Shown here in pieces: positions 30,833 through 38,425 of a stretch of 43,043 bases of DNA. This DNA is from Tepidicella baoligensis (GTDB lineage Bacteria > Pseudomonadota > Gammaproteobacteria > Burkholderiales > Burkholderiaceae_C). The notes below the pieces were generated by a model. That model was not told where the DNA came from. It saw only the letters and a program-made list of their open reading frames with translations, and searched no databases. Made by a program: the position numbers and the translations under genes. Numbering within the stretch: the stretch's first letter is position 1; each line of letters starts with the position of its first letter. Where the stretch lies: NCBI RefSeq assembly GCF_013432195.1, contig NZ_JACCDB010000015.1:1-43043 (forward strand). Direction: 5' to 3'.

Positions 30833-32155
30833 TCAAGCGGCGGGCCGGACGGCCGGCCTGACCTGCTCGATCACCCGGTCGTCCCCCAGCACGATGAGCG
30901 CGAACAGCGCTTCCTCGAGCGAATCCGCCTGCGACCACTTGCGTGCCAGCAGCGGCTTGGCCTGCGGATTGAGGACCACAAAGTCGGCCTCGCAACCCGG
31001 CGCGAGATTGCCCGTCACACCCTCCAGCCCCATGGCAGCAGCGGCCCCGGCGGTGTGTTGCCACCACAAGTGGCTGGGTGCCAGACTCAACCCCTGCTTG
31101 GCCAACCCTCCCCCGGTTACGCTGGCCCGCCCCACATGGTAGGCTGCAAGCATGGTGTGAAAGGGGCAGAAACTGGTACCCCCGCCCACATCGCTGGCCA
31201 GTCCGTAGCGCATGCCAGCCCGGTCGGCACTGGCGTAATCGAAGAACCCGCTGCCCAGGAACAGGTTGCTCGTGGGGCTCACGGCCGCTGCGGCGCCGGT
31301 CTCGCGCATGAGGGCGCGATCGGTGTCATCCAGATGGATGCAGTGCGCGTACACCGCCCGCTCACGCAGCAGGCCGAAATCACCGTACACCGCCAGGTAG
31401 CTGCGCGCCGAAGGATACAGCTCGCGCACCCAGCGCACCTCGTCGAGGTTTTCCGCCACGTGCGACTGGATCCACACCTGCGGGTATCGTGCCGCCAGCT
31501 CCGCCGCTCCCCGCATCTGGGCATCGGAGCAGCTCGGGGCAAAACGTGGGGTAATGGCATAGCCCAGCCGCCCTTGGCCGTGCCAACGTTGGATCAGCCG
31601 TTCGGTGTCGATCAGGCTCTGTTCCGTTTCGTCGCGCACCCCATCGGGTGAGTGGCGGTCCTGCAACACCTTGCCGGCCACCAGCTTGATCCCGCGCCCA
31701 CCGGCGGCCGCCATCAAGGCATCGACCGAGGCTGGATGGGAGGTGGCAAAGGTCAGGGCCGTGGTCACACCGTTGCGCAGCAGCTCGTCCAGAAACACCT
31801 CGGCCACGCTGGCTGCATAGGCCGGATCGTGGAACCGCGACTCGTGGGGGAAGGTGTAACGCTCCAGCCAAGGCAGCAAGCCATCGGCCGGCGAACCGAT
31901 CACGTCCAGCTGGGGATAGTGAATGTGCAGATCCACAAACCCGGGGGTGATCAGCCGCCCGGGCCAGTGCGTGACCGGCACATCCGCATAGCGGGGCGCC
32001 AGGTCGTTCCAGGCCCCCACGTCCACCACCCGCTGGGGCGAACCTGGCGCCGGCCCCGACCCGACGACGAGCAGACCATCCGATTCATACCGCGCGAGCG
32101 GGCCGTCTGCCAAGGGGTCGAACCAGAGCAGCGATGCACGACATGCTTCCATCAT
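30833..32155 (-). CDS. guaD: Guanine deaminase
   Basis: A 440-aa amidohydrolase converting guanine to xanthine. Metal ligands: PGFVDLHIHYPQ (His-x-His), QSHVAENLDEVRWV, VYAHCIHLDDTD and YGLASDVGGGTSF (Asp). PTSNLFLGSGFFDY is typical of GuaD. The C-terminal EADFVVLNPQAKPLLARK closes the composite beta domain. ATG 32155 (MMEACRASLL) is preferred to an upstream TTG at 32179, though the ribosome binding site is weak. It is divergent from the Zur-like operon with 112 bp between starts. Confidence 0.93.
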   Translation of the reverse strand: MMEACRASLLWFDPLADGPLARYESDGLLVVGSGPAPGSPQRVVDVGAWNDLAPRYADVPVTHWPGRLITPGFVDLHIHYPQLDVIGSPADGLLPWLERYTFPHESRFHDPAYAASVAEVFLDELLRNGVTTALTFATSHPASVDALMAAAGGRGIKLVAGKVLQDRHSPDGVRDETEQSLIDTERLIQRWHGQGRLGYAITPRFAPSCSDAQMRGAAELAARYPQVWIQSHVAENLDEVRWVRELYPSARSYLAVYGDFGLLRERAVYAHCIHLDDTDRALMRETGAAAAVSPTSNLFLGSGFFDYASADRAGMRYGLASDVGGGTSFCPFHTMLAAYHVGRASVTGGGLAKQGLSLAPSHLWWQHTAGAAAAMGLEGVTGNLAPGCEADFVVLNPQAKPLLARKWSQADSLEEALFALIVLGDDRVIEQVRPAVRPAA

Positions 32156-32240
32156 GACCGCGAGCTTAACCCGACCCAAGCCAGACGCCGATCGGCATAC
32201 CGCTCGTCGGCGAAATGATCACGGATAATACCGGAACTTT

Positions 32241-32255
32241 TGCAACCGAGTTGCA
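32241..32255. promoter_or_regulatory. Inverted repeat TGCAAC-CGA-GTTGCA upstream of the Zur-like gene
   Basis: A perfect 6-3-6 palindrome ends 12 bp before ATG 32268. A GATAAT hexamer (32224-32229) just upstream could be the -10. The position suggests autoregulation by the Fur-family protein it precedes, as is common for Zur. Whether this is the preferred Zur site in this lineage I cannot tell from the sequence. Confidence 0.45.
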
Positions 32256-32267
32256 TCAACAAGCCCT

Positions 32268-32747
32268 ATGGCCTCCAACCACGACGCCCTCACCCTCGAA
32301 TGGTCCGCGCGCTTACACCGCGCCGGCCTGCGCCTGACGACCGCCACCCGCGCGGTCCTGCGCCTGTTTGCCCAGGACCCAGGCTGGGGGCCGTCCCATG
32401 CCGAGGTGCTGGAACGGTTGCAGCGCGAAGGCGTGCGCATCAACCGCGTGACACTGTATCGCCTGCTCGACCGGCTGGCCACCTGTGGGTTGCTGGAACG
32501 CCATCCCGATCCAGCCGACCGCCTGTGGCGCTTCTCTTGGGCGCTGGCTGACACAGCAGATGAACTGCACCCACGTTTCGAATGCGATGCGTGCCACCGC
32601 CTGCTGCCCTTGCAGCCCAACCAGACCGAAACGGCCCATGTCGCCCAGACCCTGCGCGACACGCTTGCCGCCATGGGACACCGCGTCCAGCGGTTGGATT
32701 TGACCATCCACGGCACCTGTGCCGGCTGCTCCACCCCGGCCGCATGA
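32268..32747 (+). CDS. zur: Fur-family metalloregulator, probably Zur
   Basis: A 159-aa Fur-superfamily repressor. Winged helix at about 15-85 (AGLRLTTATRAVLRLF, SHAEVLERLQREGVRINRVTLYRLLDRLATCGLLER) and dimerisation/metal domain at about 90-155. Structural zinc cysteines are Cys106/Cys109 (CDAC) and Cys151/Cys154 (CAGC); candidate sensor ligands are His101, His110, His124 and His138. The paired CxxC arrangement and the metal-transport-like operon favour Zur, but Fur or PerR cannot be excluded. It heads a five-gene operon with ATGA overlap to the next gene. The gene symbol is an inference. Confidence 0.8.
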   Translation: MASNHDALTLEWSARLHRAGLRLTTATRAVLRLFAQDPGWGPSHAEVLERLQREGVRINRVTLYRLLDRLATCGLLERHPDPADRLWRFSWALADTADELHPRFECDACHRLLPLQPNQTETAHVAQTLRDTLAAMGHRVQRLDLTIHGTCAGCSTPAA

Positions 32748-33388
32748 TCGAGAGCCGCGAACTTGTCCTCTCCTGGCCCGGGGGCGCCACCCTGCGCTAC
32801 CCGGACATCCGCCTAGAAGCCGGTGAAACGCTGCTTCTGCGCGGCCCCTCGGGCAGTGGAAAGTCCACCTGGCTGGCCCTGGTGGCTGGCCTGCTGACGC
32901 CGACCGGAGGCTGGCTCACCGTGCACGGCGTACAGCCAAACACCCTGCCCCAGGCCGCACGCGATGCCTGGCGCAGCCGCACCGTGGGTTTCCTGCCCCA
33001 AGGCGCGCGCCTGAGCCCCGCCCTGACGGTGGCCGACAATCTGAAACTGGTCGCCTTTGCCAGTGGGCACACGCCGGACCCCGCCCATGAGCAGCGCCTG
33101 ATCGACCGGCTGGGCTTACAAACGCTGCTCGGGTTGCGGCCCCACCAGCTTTCCGGCGGGCAGGCTCTGCGCGTGGCGCTGGCCCGGGCCTTGCTTCCTC
33201 AACCCGCCGTGCTGCTGGCCGACGAGCCGACCGCCAGCCTGGACGACGACAACGCCCGGCAAGCCATGTGCCTGCTGCACGAACAGGCCGCGCAGCAGGG
33301 CAGCACGCTGGTGGTGGCCACCCACGACCAGCGGGCCGTCCAGGCCCTGCCCGATGCCCGCACCCTGTGGCTGGAGGGCGGCGCATGA
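32744..33388 (+). CDS. ABC transporter ATPase (LolD/MacB-like) in the Zur operon
   Basis: A 214-aa ATPase: Walker A GPSGSGKST (about 32-40), Q-loop VGFLPQGARLSP, signature LSGGQALRVALARALL, Walker B AVLLADEPTASLDDD and H-loop VATHDQ. The LolD/MacB-like class pairs with FtsX-type permeases, here the next gene (4-nt ATGA overlap). Start ATG 32744 overlaps the regulator's stop codon. Substrate unknown; the position behind a Zur-like regulator suggests metal homeostasis. It is unlike ZnuC, whose partner is a nine-TM ZnuB. Confidence 0.88.
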   Translation: MIESRELVLSWPGGATLRYPDIRLEAGETLLLRGPSGSGKSTWLALVAGLLTPTGGWLTVHGVQPNTLPQAARDAWRSRTVGFLPQGARLSPALTVADNLKLVAFASGHTPDPAHEQRLIDRLGLQTLLGLRPHQLSGGQALRVALARALLPQPAVLLADEPTASLDDDNARQAMCLLHEQAAQQGSTLVVATHDQRAVQALPDARTLWLEGGA

Positions 33389-34596
33389 ACATCGTTACCC
33401 TGGCGTGGCGCTACCTGTGCGCACGCCCGCTGACGACGGCGCTCAACGCCCTGATGCTGGCGCTCGGTTTCGCCGCCATGGCCTTCGTGTTCAGCGCTCA
33501 GGACCAGATCGAGCGGGCCTTCGAGCGCGACCTGGCGGGAATCGACGCCGTCATCGGTGCCAAGGGCAGCCCGCTTCAGCTCATCCTGGCGGGGGTGTTT
33601 CATCTGGACGTACCGCCCGGCAACATCGCGCTTGAGGAGGTGGATCGGCTGCGGCAACACCCCCATGTGGCGCAGCTCATCCCGCTGAGCCTGGGCGACA
33701 ACCTGGCCGGTTACCGCATCGTAGGCACCACACACGCCTATGTCGACCACTACGCAGCGCACATCGCGCAAGGTCGGCTGTGGGCCACACCGATGGAGGC
33801 CGTGCTGGGCGCACAGGTCGCTCACGCCACACGGCTGGGCATTGGCGAGGCATTCGTCGGCATCCACGGTCTGGGGGCGGGCGGTGAGGCCCATGACGGA
33901 ACCCCGTATACGGTCAGCGGCATCCTGGCGCCTTGTGGTTGCGTGCTGGACCGTCTGGTCCTGACTGCGACCGAATCCGTCTGGCAGGTCCACGACGATC
34001 TGCATGGCTACGACGACATGAGCCCTGCAGAGCGTGAGGCGCTGCAAACCGACCGCGAGATCACGCTGGCCCTCGTGACCTATCGCACGCCGCTGGCGGC
34101 GGTCACATTTCCCCGATATGTCAACCAGGCCACCTCCATGCAGGCCGCCGCTCCGGCCAGCGAAATCACCCGCCTGCTCGCCATGCTGGGTGCGGGCACC
34201 CAGGTATTACAGGGTTTCGGGTTGACGCTGCTGCTCATGGCCGGACTCTCGGTATTCGTGGCCCTGTGGTCGGCCGTGCGCGAACGCGAGGCCGATCTGG
34301 CCATGCTGCGCATGCTCGGCGCCCCACCCAAGCGTGTGGTGGGTCTGCTGTTTGTGGAAGCCTGGTGCCTGGCCCTACCCGCTGCGGCCGCTGGCCTGGT
34401 GCTGTCCCAACTGCTGCTGTCGGTCCTGGGCTTCTGGTTGCCGCCCGGTGCCGACAGCCTGCTGCAAGCATGGCGCTGGACACCCACCCTCGGGTGGATA
34501 CCCATCGCCGCGATGGTTCTGGCCACCCTGGCCGCCTTGCTGCCCGCATGGCGTGCCTGGCAGCTGGACGTGATGACCCTTCTCAACCGGAGATGA
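33385..34596 (+). CDS. FtsX/MacB-type permease in the Zur operon
   Basis: A 403-aa permease. TM1 near residues 17-37 (TALNALMLALGFAAMAFVF), a periplasmic MacB_PCD-like domain at about 45-265, and three TM helices at about 275-395 (VLQGFGLTLLLMAGLSVFVALW; LPAAAAGLVLSQLLLSVLGFWL; IPIAAMVLATLAALLPAWRAW). It contains IDAVIGAKGSPLQLILAGVF and the PCGCVLDRLVLTATESVW element. The layout is that of lipoprotein- or efflux-type mechanotransmission systems, not a classical metal importer. Four nt upstream of the small secreted protein gene. Confidence 0.88.
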   Translation: MNIVTLAWRYLCARPLTTALNALMLALGFAAMAFVFSAQDQIERAFERDLAGIDAVIGAKGSPLQLILAGVFHLDVPPGNIALEEVDRLRQHPHVAQLIPLSLGDNLAGYRIVGTTHAYVDHYAAHIAQGRLWATPMEAVLGAQVAHATRLGIGEAFVGIHGLGAGGEAHDGTPYTVSGILAPCGCVLDRLVLTATESVWQVHDDLHGYDDMSPAEREALQTDREITLALVTYRTPLAAVTFPRYVNQATSMQAAAPASEITRLLAMLGAGTQVLQGFGLTLLLMAGLSVFVALWSAVREREADLAMLRMLGAPPKRVVGLLFVEAWCLALPAAAAGLVLSQLLLSVLGFWLPPGADSLLQAWRWTPTLGWIPIAAMVLATLAALLPAWRAWQLDVMTLLNRR

Positions 34597-34600
34597 GCCC

Positions 34601-34843
34601 ATGAAGAAAACCCTCCTCACCCTGATCGCCGCCGGCTTCGTCGGCTTGCCCGCCTGGGCCCAACACACGCAGAAACAGATCGAGGAAGACATCAAGCGCC
34701 ACCGGGCCATGGCCGCTGCCCACGAGGCGGCCGCCCAGTGCCTGGAATCAGGTCGAGGCGAAAAAGTCTGCCTGCAGGAACTGCAAGCCGCCTGCCGGGG
34801 CCTGGCCATTGGCAAGTATTGCGGCATGCGCCATGCCCACTGA
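34601..34843 (+). CDS. Small secreted Cys/His-rich protein, unknown function
   Basis: An 80-aa protein that I do not recognise as a named family. The signal peptide MKKTLLTLIAAGFVGLPAWA is predicted to be cleaved before Gln21. The 60-aa mature part has four cysteines (47, 57, 65, 74) and five histidines (22, 34, 41, 78, 80), ending CGMRHAH. It could form two disulfides or bind a metal in the periplasm. It lies in the Zur-like operon between the permease (4-nt gap) and the DUF3299-like gene (11-nt overlap), so it is almost certainly co-translated with them. Confidence 0.8.
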   Translation: MKKTLLTLIAAGFVGLPAWAQHTQKQIEEDIKRHRAMAAAHEAAAQCLESGRGEKVCLQELQAACRGLAIGKYCGMRHAH

Positions 34844-35393
34844 GCCCCTGCTGGCCAGACGCCGAGCCTGCCTGCGGCTCGGAGCCGCCCTGAGCCTGAC
34901 CCCCTTCGTACTGGGCCTGCCTGGGCAGATCCGGGCCCAGCCGGCACCTGCAGGCGCCGACACCCACCCGCTCACGGGCGGACATGGAGAGGGCTACCAC
35001 AGCCCTTTGAGCCCCTTCGCCCCTTTGCCCAAGCGCGACGATGTCGTGCCTTGGTCCACCTTGGCGCAGGTGGAGCAGCGGGTGGAGAAATCACGCCTGG
35101 TGCAGGTGTACGCTCCGGCCATCCTGGCGTTGAACCAGAGAACGGTGCGGCTGCAGGGCTTCATGACACCGCTGGACCCCGGGGAGCGCCAGACGCATTT
35201 CCTGCTCACCTCGGTCCCGCTGACCTGCGCTTTCTGCACCCCCGGAGGCGCCGAAAGCATCGTGCAGGTGCGCGCGCGCACGCCCATCCGCTACACCATG
35301 GAAGGGCTGGTCCTCGAAGGACGTTTTCACGTCCTCCAGAACGACACTTTCGGGTTTTACTACCGGCTCACGGAAGCTGTGGCCGTGCGCTGA
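34833..35393 (+). CDS. Secreted DUF3299-like protein in the Zur operon
   Basis: A 186-aa exported protein. The N-terminus LLARRRACLRLGAALSLTPF resembles a twin-arginine signal, followed by a His-containing linker (His45, His51, His56). The domain at about 75-186 (ILALNQRTVRLQGFMTPLD...FLLTSVPLTCAFCTPGGAESIVQV) matches the pattern of DUF3299, with CxxC at Cys132/Cys135 and the ending LEGRFHVLQ...GFYYRLTEAVAV. DUF3299 proteins occur in zinc-regulated transporter operons in other proteobacteria (recalled, not searched). ATG 34833 (MPTEPLL) lies inside the 3' end of the preceding gene. The stop is 3 nt from the convergent hpf stop. Confidence 0.78.
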   Translation: MPTEPLLARRRACLRLGAALSLTPFVLGLPGQIRAQPAPAGADTHPLTGGHGEGYHSPLSPFAPLPKRDDVVPWSTLAQVEQRVEKSRLVQVYAPAILALNQRTVRLQGFMTPLDPGERQTHFLLTSVPLTCAFCTPGGAESIVQVRARTPIRYTMEGLVLEGRFHVLQNDTFGFYYRLTEAVAVR

Positions 35394-35396
35394 CGT

Positions 35397-35738
35397 TCAG
35401 GCGCCGCGGATGGTGTCGCGGCGCTTGGCATCACGCTCGCGTCCCAGGGCTGTGTCGAGCGCATGCTGCAGCTTCTCGCAGGCACCGGTCAGTGCATCGG
35501 CCACTTTGCCGGCCACATGTGTCACCGCCATCGGCTGGCGCCCTGCCAGACGCACCTCCAGCAGACAGCGCTTGTCCAATTCCCCGCCCTTGTCACCGTT
35601 GATGTCGCTCAGGTGGACTTCGATGCGGGTGATGTGGTCACGAAAGCGCGCCAAGCGTTCGGTTAACTCGCGCTGAACCCACTCATTCATCGAATCGGAA
35701 CCTTGGACACTGCTGTCGGTGTTGAGCTGAATTTGCAT
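35397..35738 (-). CDS. HPF/RaiA-family ribosome-associated protein
   Basis: A 113-aa protein with the S30AE fold pattern: the N-terminal strand MQIQLNTDSSVQ, then a helix (NEWVQRELTERLARFRDHITRIEVHLSDING), VRLAGRQPMAVTHVAGKVADALTGACEKLQHALDTAL and a basic tail RERDAKRRDTIRGA. This is the length of short HPF/YfiA proteins that bind the 30S subunit and inactivate ribosomes in stress. ATG 35738 is chosen because the longer upstream frame reads through non-coding sequence. The 260 bp upstream (35739-35997) hold no recognisable gene, only its probable promoter. Confidence 0.8.
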   Translation of the reverse strand: MQIQLNTDSSVQGSDSMNEWVQRELTERLARFRDHITRIEVHLSDINGDKGGELDKRCLLEVRLAGRQPMAVTHVAGKVADALTGACEKLQHALDTALGRERDAKRRDTIRGA

Positions 35739-35997
35739 AAGGTGATTTTCCTGAGTTGAAAACGGCTGATGCTTGGAGCCGGAAAACATGGGAGCCGAGG
35801 AGACGGCCCAAGTTCTGTGAAGTCTATCGCAAGCAAGCCGGCTTGCGGCCCCATCGGCAGGGGTCTGACGCGAAGCAGTGCGGAGATGGCTCGCCCGCCC
35901 TGGTGGGCGTCCGCCCCGTTCTGAGCAGCGCTGCAAAACCCTTTGCGTCCCAGGCCTCTCTCCACGAGGGAGGCCACCCATTCCGTCACCCAACGAG

Positions 35998-36234
35998 AGG
36001 TTGGCCGAACACGTCGAGCAGATGGAAGTGTTCTATCTGCCGAGCTACAGCCCTGAGTTGAATCCCGACGAGCGACTCAATGCAGGTCTGAAGCATGCGC
36101 AGGGATCGCGGGTTGCACTGCGCACCAAGACCAAGCTCAAGCAGGCAACCGAGAACCACATGAAGGATCTCGAGCAGCGGCCAGATGCGGTGCGCGCCTT
36201 CTTCCAAGACCCCAAGGTCAAGTACGCCGCATAA
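35998..36234 (+). pseudogene. IS630-family transposase remnant (C-terminal 78 residues)
   Basis: The frame RLAEHVEQMEVFYLPSYSPELNPDE...ENHMKDLEQRPDAVRAFF...KYAA is the C-terminal end of an IS630-type DDE transposase, including the PELNPDE motif with the last catalytic Glu. No start, no earlier catalytic residues and no left inverted repeat remain. The upstream sequence to 35739 looks unrelated. It is a decayed insertion. Its last 17 bp overlap the 3' end of the HAD phosphatase gene on the other strand. Confidence 0.85.
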
Positions 36235-36940
36235 TGGATAAATACCGCTGGTTGCGCCAGTCCTGCGCCAGCGCATGCTGGTGCAGGATGGCGTCGGGAT
36301 CCACCGCGACGGGGTGGCCCACTGCGCTGAGCAGCGGCAGATCATTGATGGAATCGCTGTAGAACCAGGCATCCGGCAGCACGCTGGCCGACAGGCCCTG
36401 CTCGGCCAGCCAGGCCTGCAGGCGCAGCAGTTTGCCTTCGCGCATGTTGGGCACGCCTTGCACACGCCCGGTGAAGCAGCCATCGACGAGCTCCAGCTCG
36501 GTGGCCAGCCACCGCTCGAAGACCAGTTCCGTCGCGGTGCGCTGCGCAATCACGCTGTTGCTGGCCGTCGTCAGCACCAGAACATGCCCCGCCGCCTGGT
36601 GCGAGGCCACCATGGCGCGCGCCGCCGCAGGTAGCCGCGGGCGGATTTCCTCCACCAGGAACCGGTCCTGCCAGGGCGCCCAGAAAGCCGGCGAGCGCCC
36701 CGCGAGCAACTCGGCGTAAAACGCGCTGAAGTCTTCAACGCTGACCCGGCCCGCACGGTACTCGGCGCCCATGCGCTCGTTGAGGGCCGCCACACCGGCA
36801 TCCAGCAGGCCATGGCGCACGAGGAAACAGCACCACAGGTCATCCCCGTCCCCGTCGAGCAAGGTGTGGTCGAGGTCGAACAAAGCCAGAGGCGGCAGGG
36901 CAAGGGGCGGAACAAGGGACGAGGAAGGGGATATGGCCAC
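36218..36940 (-). CDS. HAD-IB family phosphatase (SerB-like)
   Basis: A 240-aa HAD-superfamily hydrolase. Motif I DLDHTLLDGD (about 23-32), a helical C1 cap, motif II LTTASNS, the Arg/Lys region QGVPNMREGKLLRL and motif IV YSDSINDLPLL are all intact. Relatives include phosphoserine phosphatase-like and phosphatidylglycerophosphatase-like proteins, so the substrate is unclear. The last residues (about YLSIMRRT) and the stop codon come from, or border on, the IS630 remnant, so the native C-terminus may have been replaced. A promoter could lie in the 150-bp gap shared with the divergent ABC operon. Confidence 0.88.
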   Translation of the reverse strand: MAISPSSSLVPPLALPPLALFDLDHTLLDGDGDDLWCCFLVRHGLLDAGVAALNERMGAEYRAGRVSVEDFSAFYAELLAGRSPAFWAPWQDRFLVEEIRPRLPAAARAMVASHQAAGHVLVLTTASNSVIAQRTATELVFERWLATELELVDGCFTGRVQGVPNMREGKLLRLQAWLAEQGLSASVLPDAWFYSDSINDLPLLSAVGHPVAVDPDAILHQHALAQDWRNQRYLSIMRRT

Positions 36941-36970
36941 GGCTGTTTATGCGCGTTTCAGACGCAAATA

Positions 36971-37025
36971 CACAAATCCGTGTGGAAATTGTCGTGTTTG
37001 TATGGATTTCACATGTTTGTCATGG
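36971..37025 (+). promoter_or_regulatory. AT-rich repeat region before the ABC importer operon
   Basis: In the 149-bp gap (36941-37089), TGTTTGTATGG (36995-37005) and TGTTTGTCATGG (37014-37025) form a direct repeat with a 19-bp period. AAATCC (36974-36979) and GGATTT (37004-37009) form an inverted repeat around it. The stretch is much more AT-rich than its surroundings. It is a candidate operator for the DeoR-family regulator at the end of the operon. Core promoter hexamers are not clear. Confidence 0.45.
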
Positions 37026-37089
37026 TCGTGCCCGAGGATATGGCGTGCCTGCGATGTTTCATCCACCTAGCCACGAAGGAGTCCCCACC

Positions 37090-38418
37090 ATGTCCCATTC
37101 TGTTCCCGCCCTGTCGCAACCGACCGCGGGGCTCGCCGCCCCGCGCCGCCAGTTTCTGAAAAGCAGCGCCGCCGTGTCCGCCGCCGCCATGCTGGGCGGC
37201 ATGCCGCTGTTTGCCACCGGGCAGCAGCAGGTCAAGCTGGCCTTCATGTACCCCGTCGGCGTGTCGGGTGACATCAACCGCCTGGTCACCAACATGATCA
37301 ACGGCTTCAACGCCGCCCATAGCGACATCCAGGTGGAGGCCATCTACGCCGGCAGCTACGACAACACCGAACAGAAGGTGATGACGGCTCTGGGTGTCGG
37401 CGATCCGCCGGCCACCTGGCTGCCGATCAACTCCATGCTGACGACCTTCCTGGGCATGGGCGCCCTGGAGGATGTGACTGCTCTGGCCAAGGCCGACGAC
37501 ATCTACCAGGACTTCATGCCCGGCTTCCTGGGCACCTGCATCTCCGACAACAAGCTCTACGGCCTGCCGTTCCAGTGCAGCACGCCGGTGCTGTACTACA
37601 ACAAGGCTGCCTTCGAACGCGCCGGCCTCAAGGCTGCACCGACCAACTGGACCGAGCTGGAAGCTGCGGCCAAGGCGCTCACAGTGCGCCAGGGCGATAC
37701 CGTCTCGCAGTGGGGCCTGACCATCGGCGGCGGCTGGCATGACTGGATCTTCGAGAGCTTTGTACGCCAGAACGGTCTGGTCTTCTGGAGCAAGGACAAG
37801 GTGATGTTCGACGCGCCCGAGAGCCTGCACGCGCTGGAGTTCTGGCAGCGCATGACGCAGGCCAAGCTGATGCCGGCGGCCTCCACCTGGGAGAGTTCGG
37901 CCAACGACTTCATGGCCGGCCGCACTGCCATGCTCTACCACTCCACCGGCTCGATGACCAACATCCTCAAGTCCTCGTCCTTCCCGGTCGGCGTGGCACC
38001 CATGCCGCGCGGCAAGGTGATGGGCTCCACCATGGGCGGCGGCCCGATCCTGATCGCACGCAAGCAGCCGGATGCGCACAAGCGCGCCGCCTGGACGTTC
38101 GCCCGCTGGATGACCAACACCGACAACCAGGCCCAGTGGTGCATCGACACCGGCTACTTGGCGGCGCGCAAGTCGTCGTGGGAAACCCCAGCGCTCAAGG
38201 CCCACGTGGCCAAGGTGCCCGAGTCGCGCACCGCACTGGTCACGGCCGAGGTGGCCGGCGCCTTCTTGCAGGTGCCGGGCTACCACAAGGTGCGTGAATA
38301 CCTCAAGAGCGCTATCGACCGCACGCTGGCGGGCGAGGTGAAACCCGATGTCGCGCTGCGCGAGGCCTCGGCCAAGTCCAACGTCGAGATCCAGCGCGTG
38401 GCACGCCGCCGCGCTTGA
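37090..38418 (+). CDS. UgpB-like ABC transporter substrate-binding protein
   Basis: A 442-aa periplasmic binding protein (family 1 solute-binding, CUT1 class). It has a Tat-type signal with RRQFLKSS at about 19-26. Similarity to UgpB is visible in YAGSYDNTEQ, LPFQCSTPVLYYNKAAFERAGL, WHDWIFES, LYHSTGSMTNI and TGYLAARKSSWE. Positions corresponding to several UgpB ligand residues look kept (Tyr, two Ser, Gly, Tyr), but the segment around the UgpB glutamate reads LPINSMLT, so the ligand may differ from glycerol 3-phosphate. AAGGAG precedes ATG 37090, which fixes the start. First gene of the importer operon. Confidence 0.88.
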   Translation: MSHSVPALSQPTAGLAAPRRQFLKSSAAVSAAAMLGGMPLFATGQQQVKLAFMYPVGVSGDINRLVTNMINGFNAAHSDIQVEAIYAGSYDNTEQKVMTALGVGDPPATWLPINSMLTTFLGMGALEDVTALAKADDIYQDFMPGFLGTCISDNKLYGLPFQCSTPVLYYNKAAFERAGLKAAPTNWTELEAAAKALTVRQGDTVSQWGLTIGGGWHDWIFESFVRQNGLVFWSKDKVMFDAPESLHALEFWQRMTQAKLMPAASTWESSANDFMAGRTAMLYHSTGSMTNILKSSSFPVGVAPMPRGKVMGSTMGGGPILIARKQPDAHKRAAWTFARWMTNTDNQAQWCIDTGYLAARKSSWETPALKAHVAKVPESRTALVTAEVAGAFLQVPGYHKVREYLKSAIDRTLAGEVKPDVALREASAKSNVEIQRVARRRA

Positions 38419-38425
38419 CGACAGC

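Noticed and set aside
35739-35997. A gene between hpf and the IS630 remnant
   Set aside because: Frames here have no start with a ribosome binding site, no domain and no clear coding bias; it is probably promoter sequence plus decayed IS flank.
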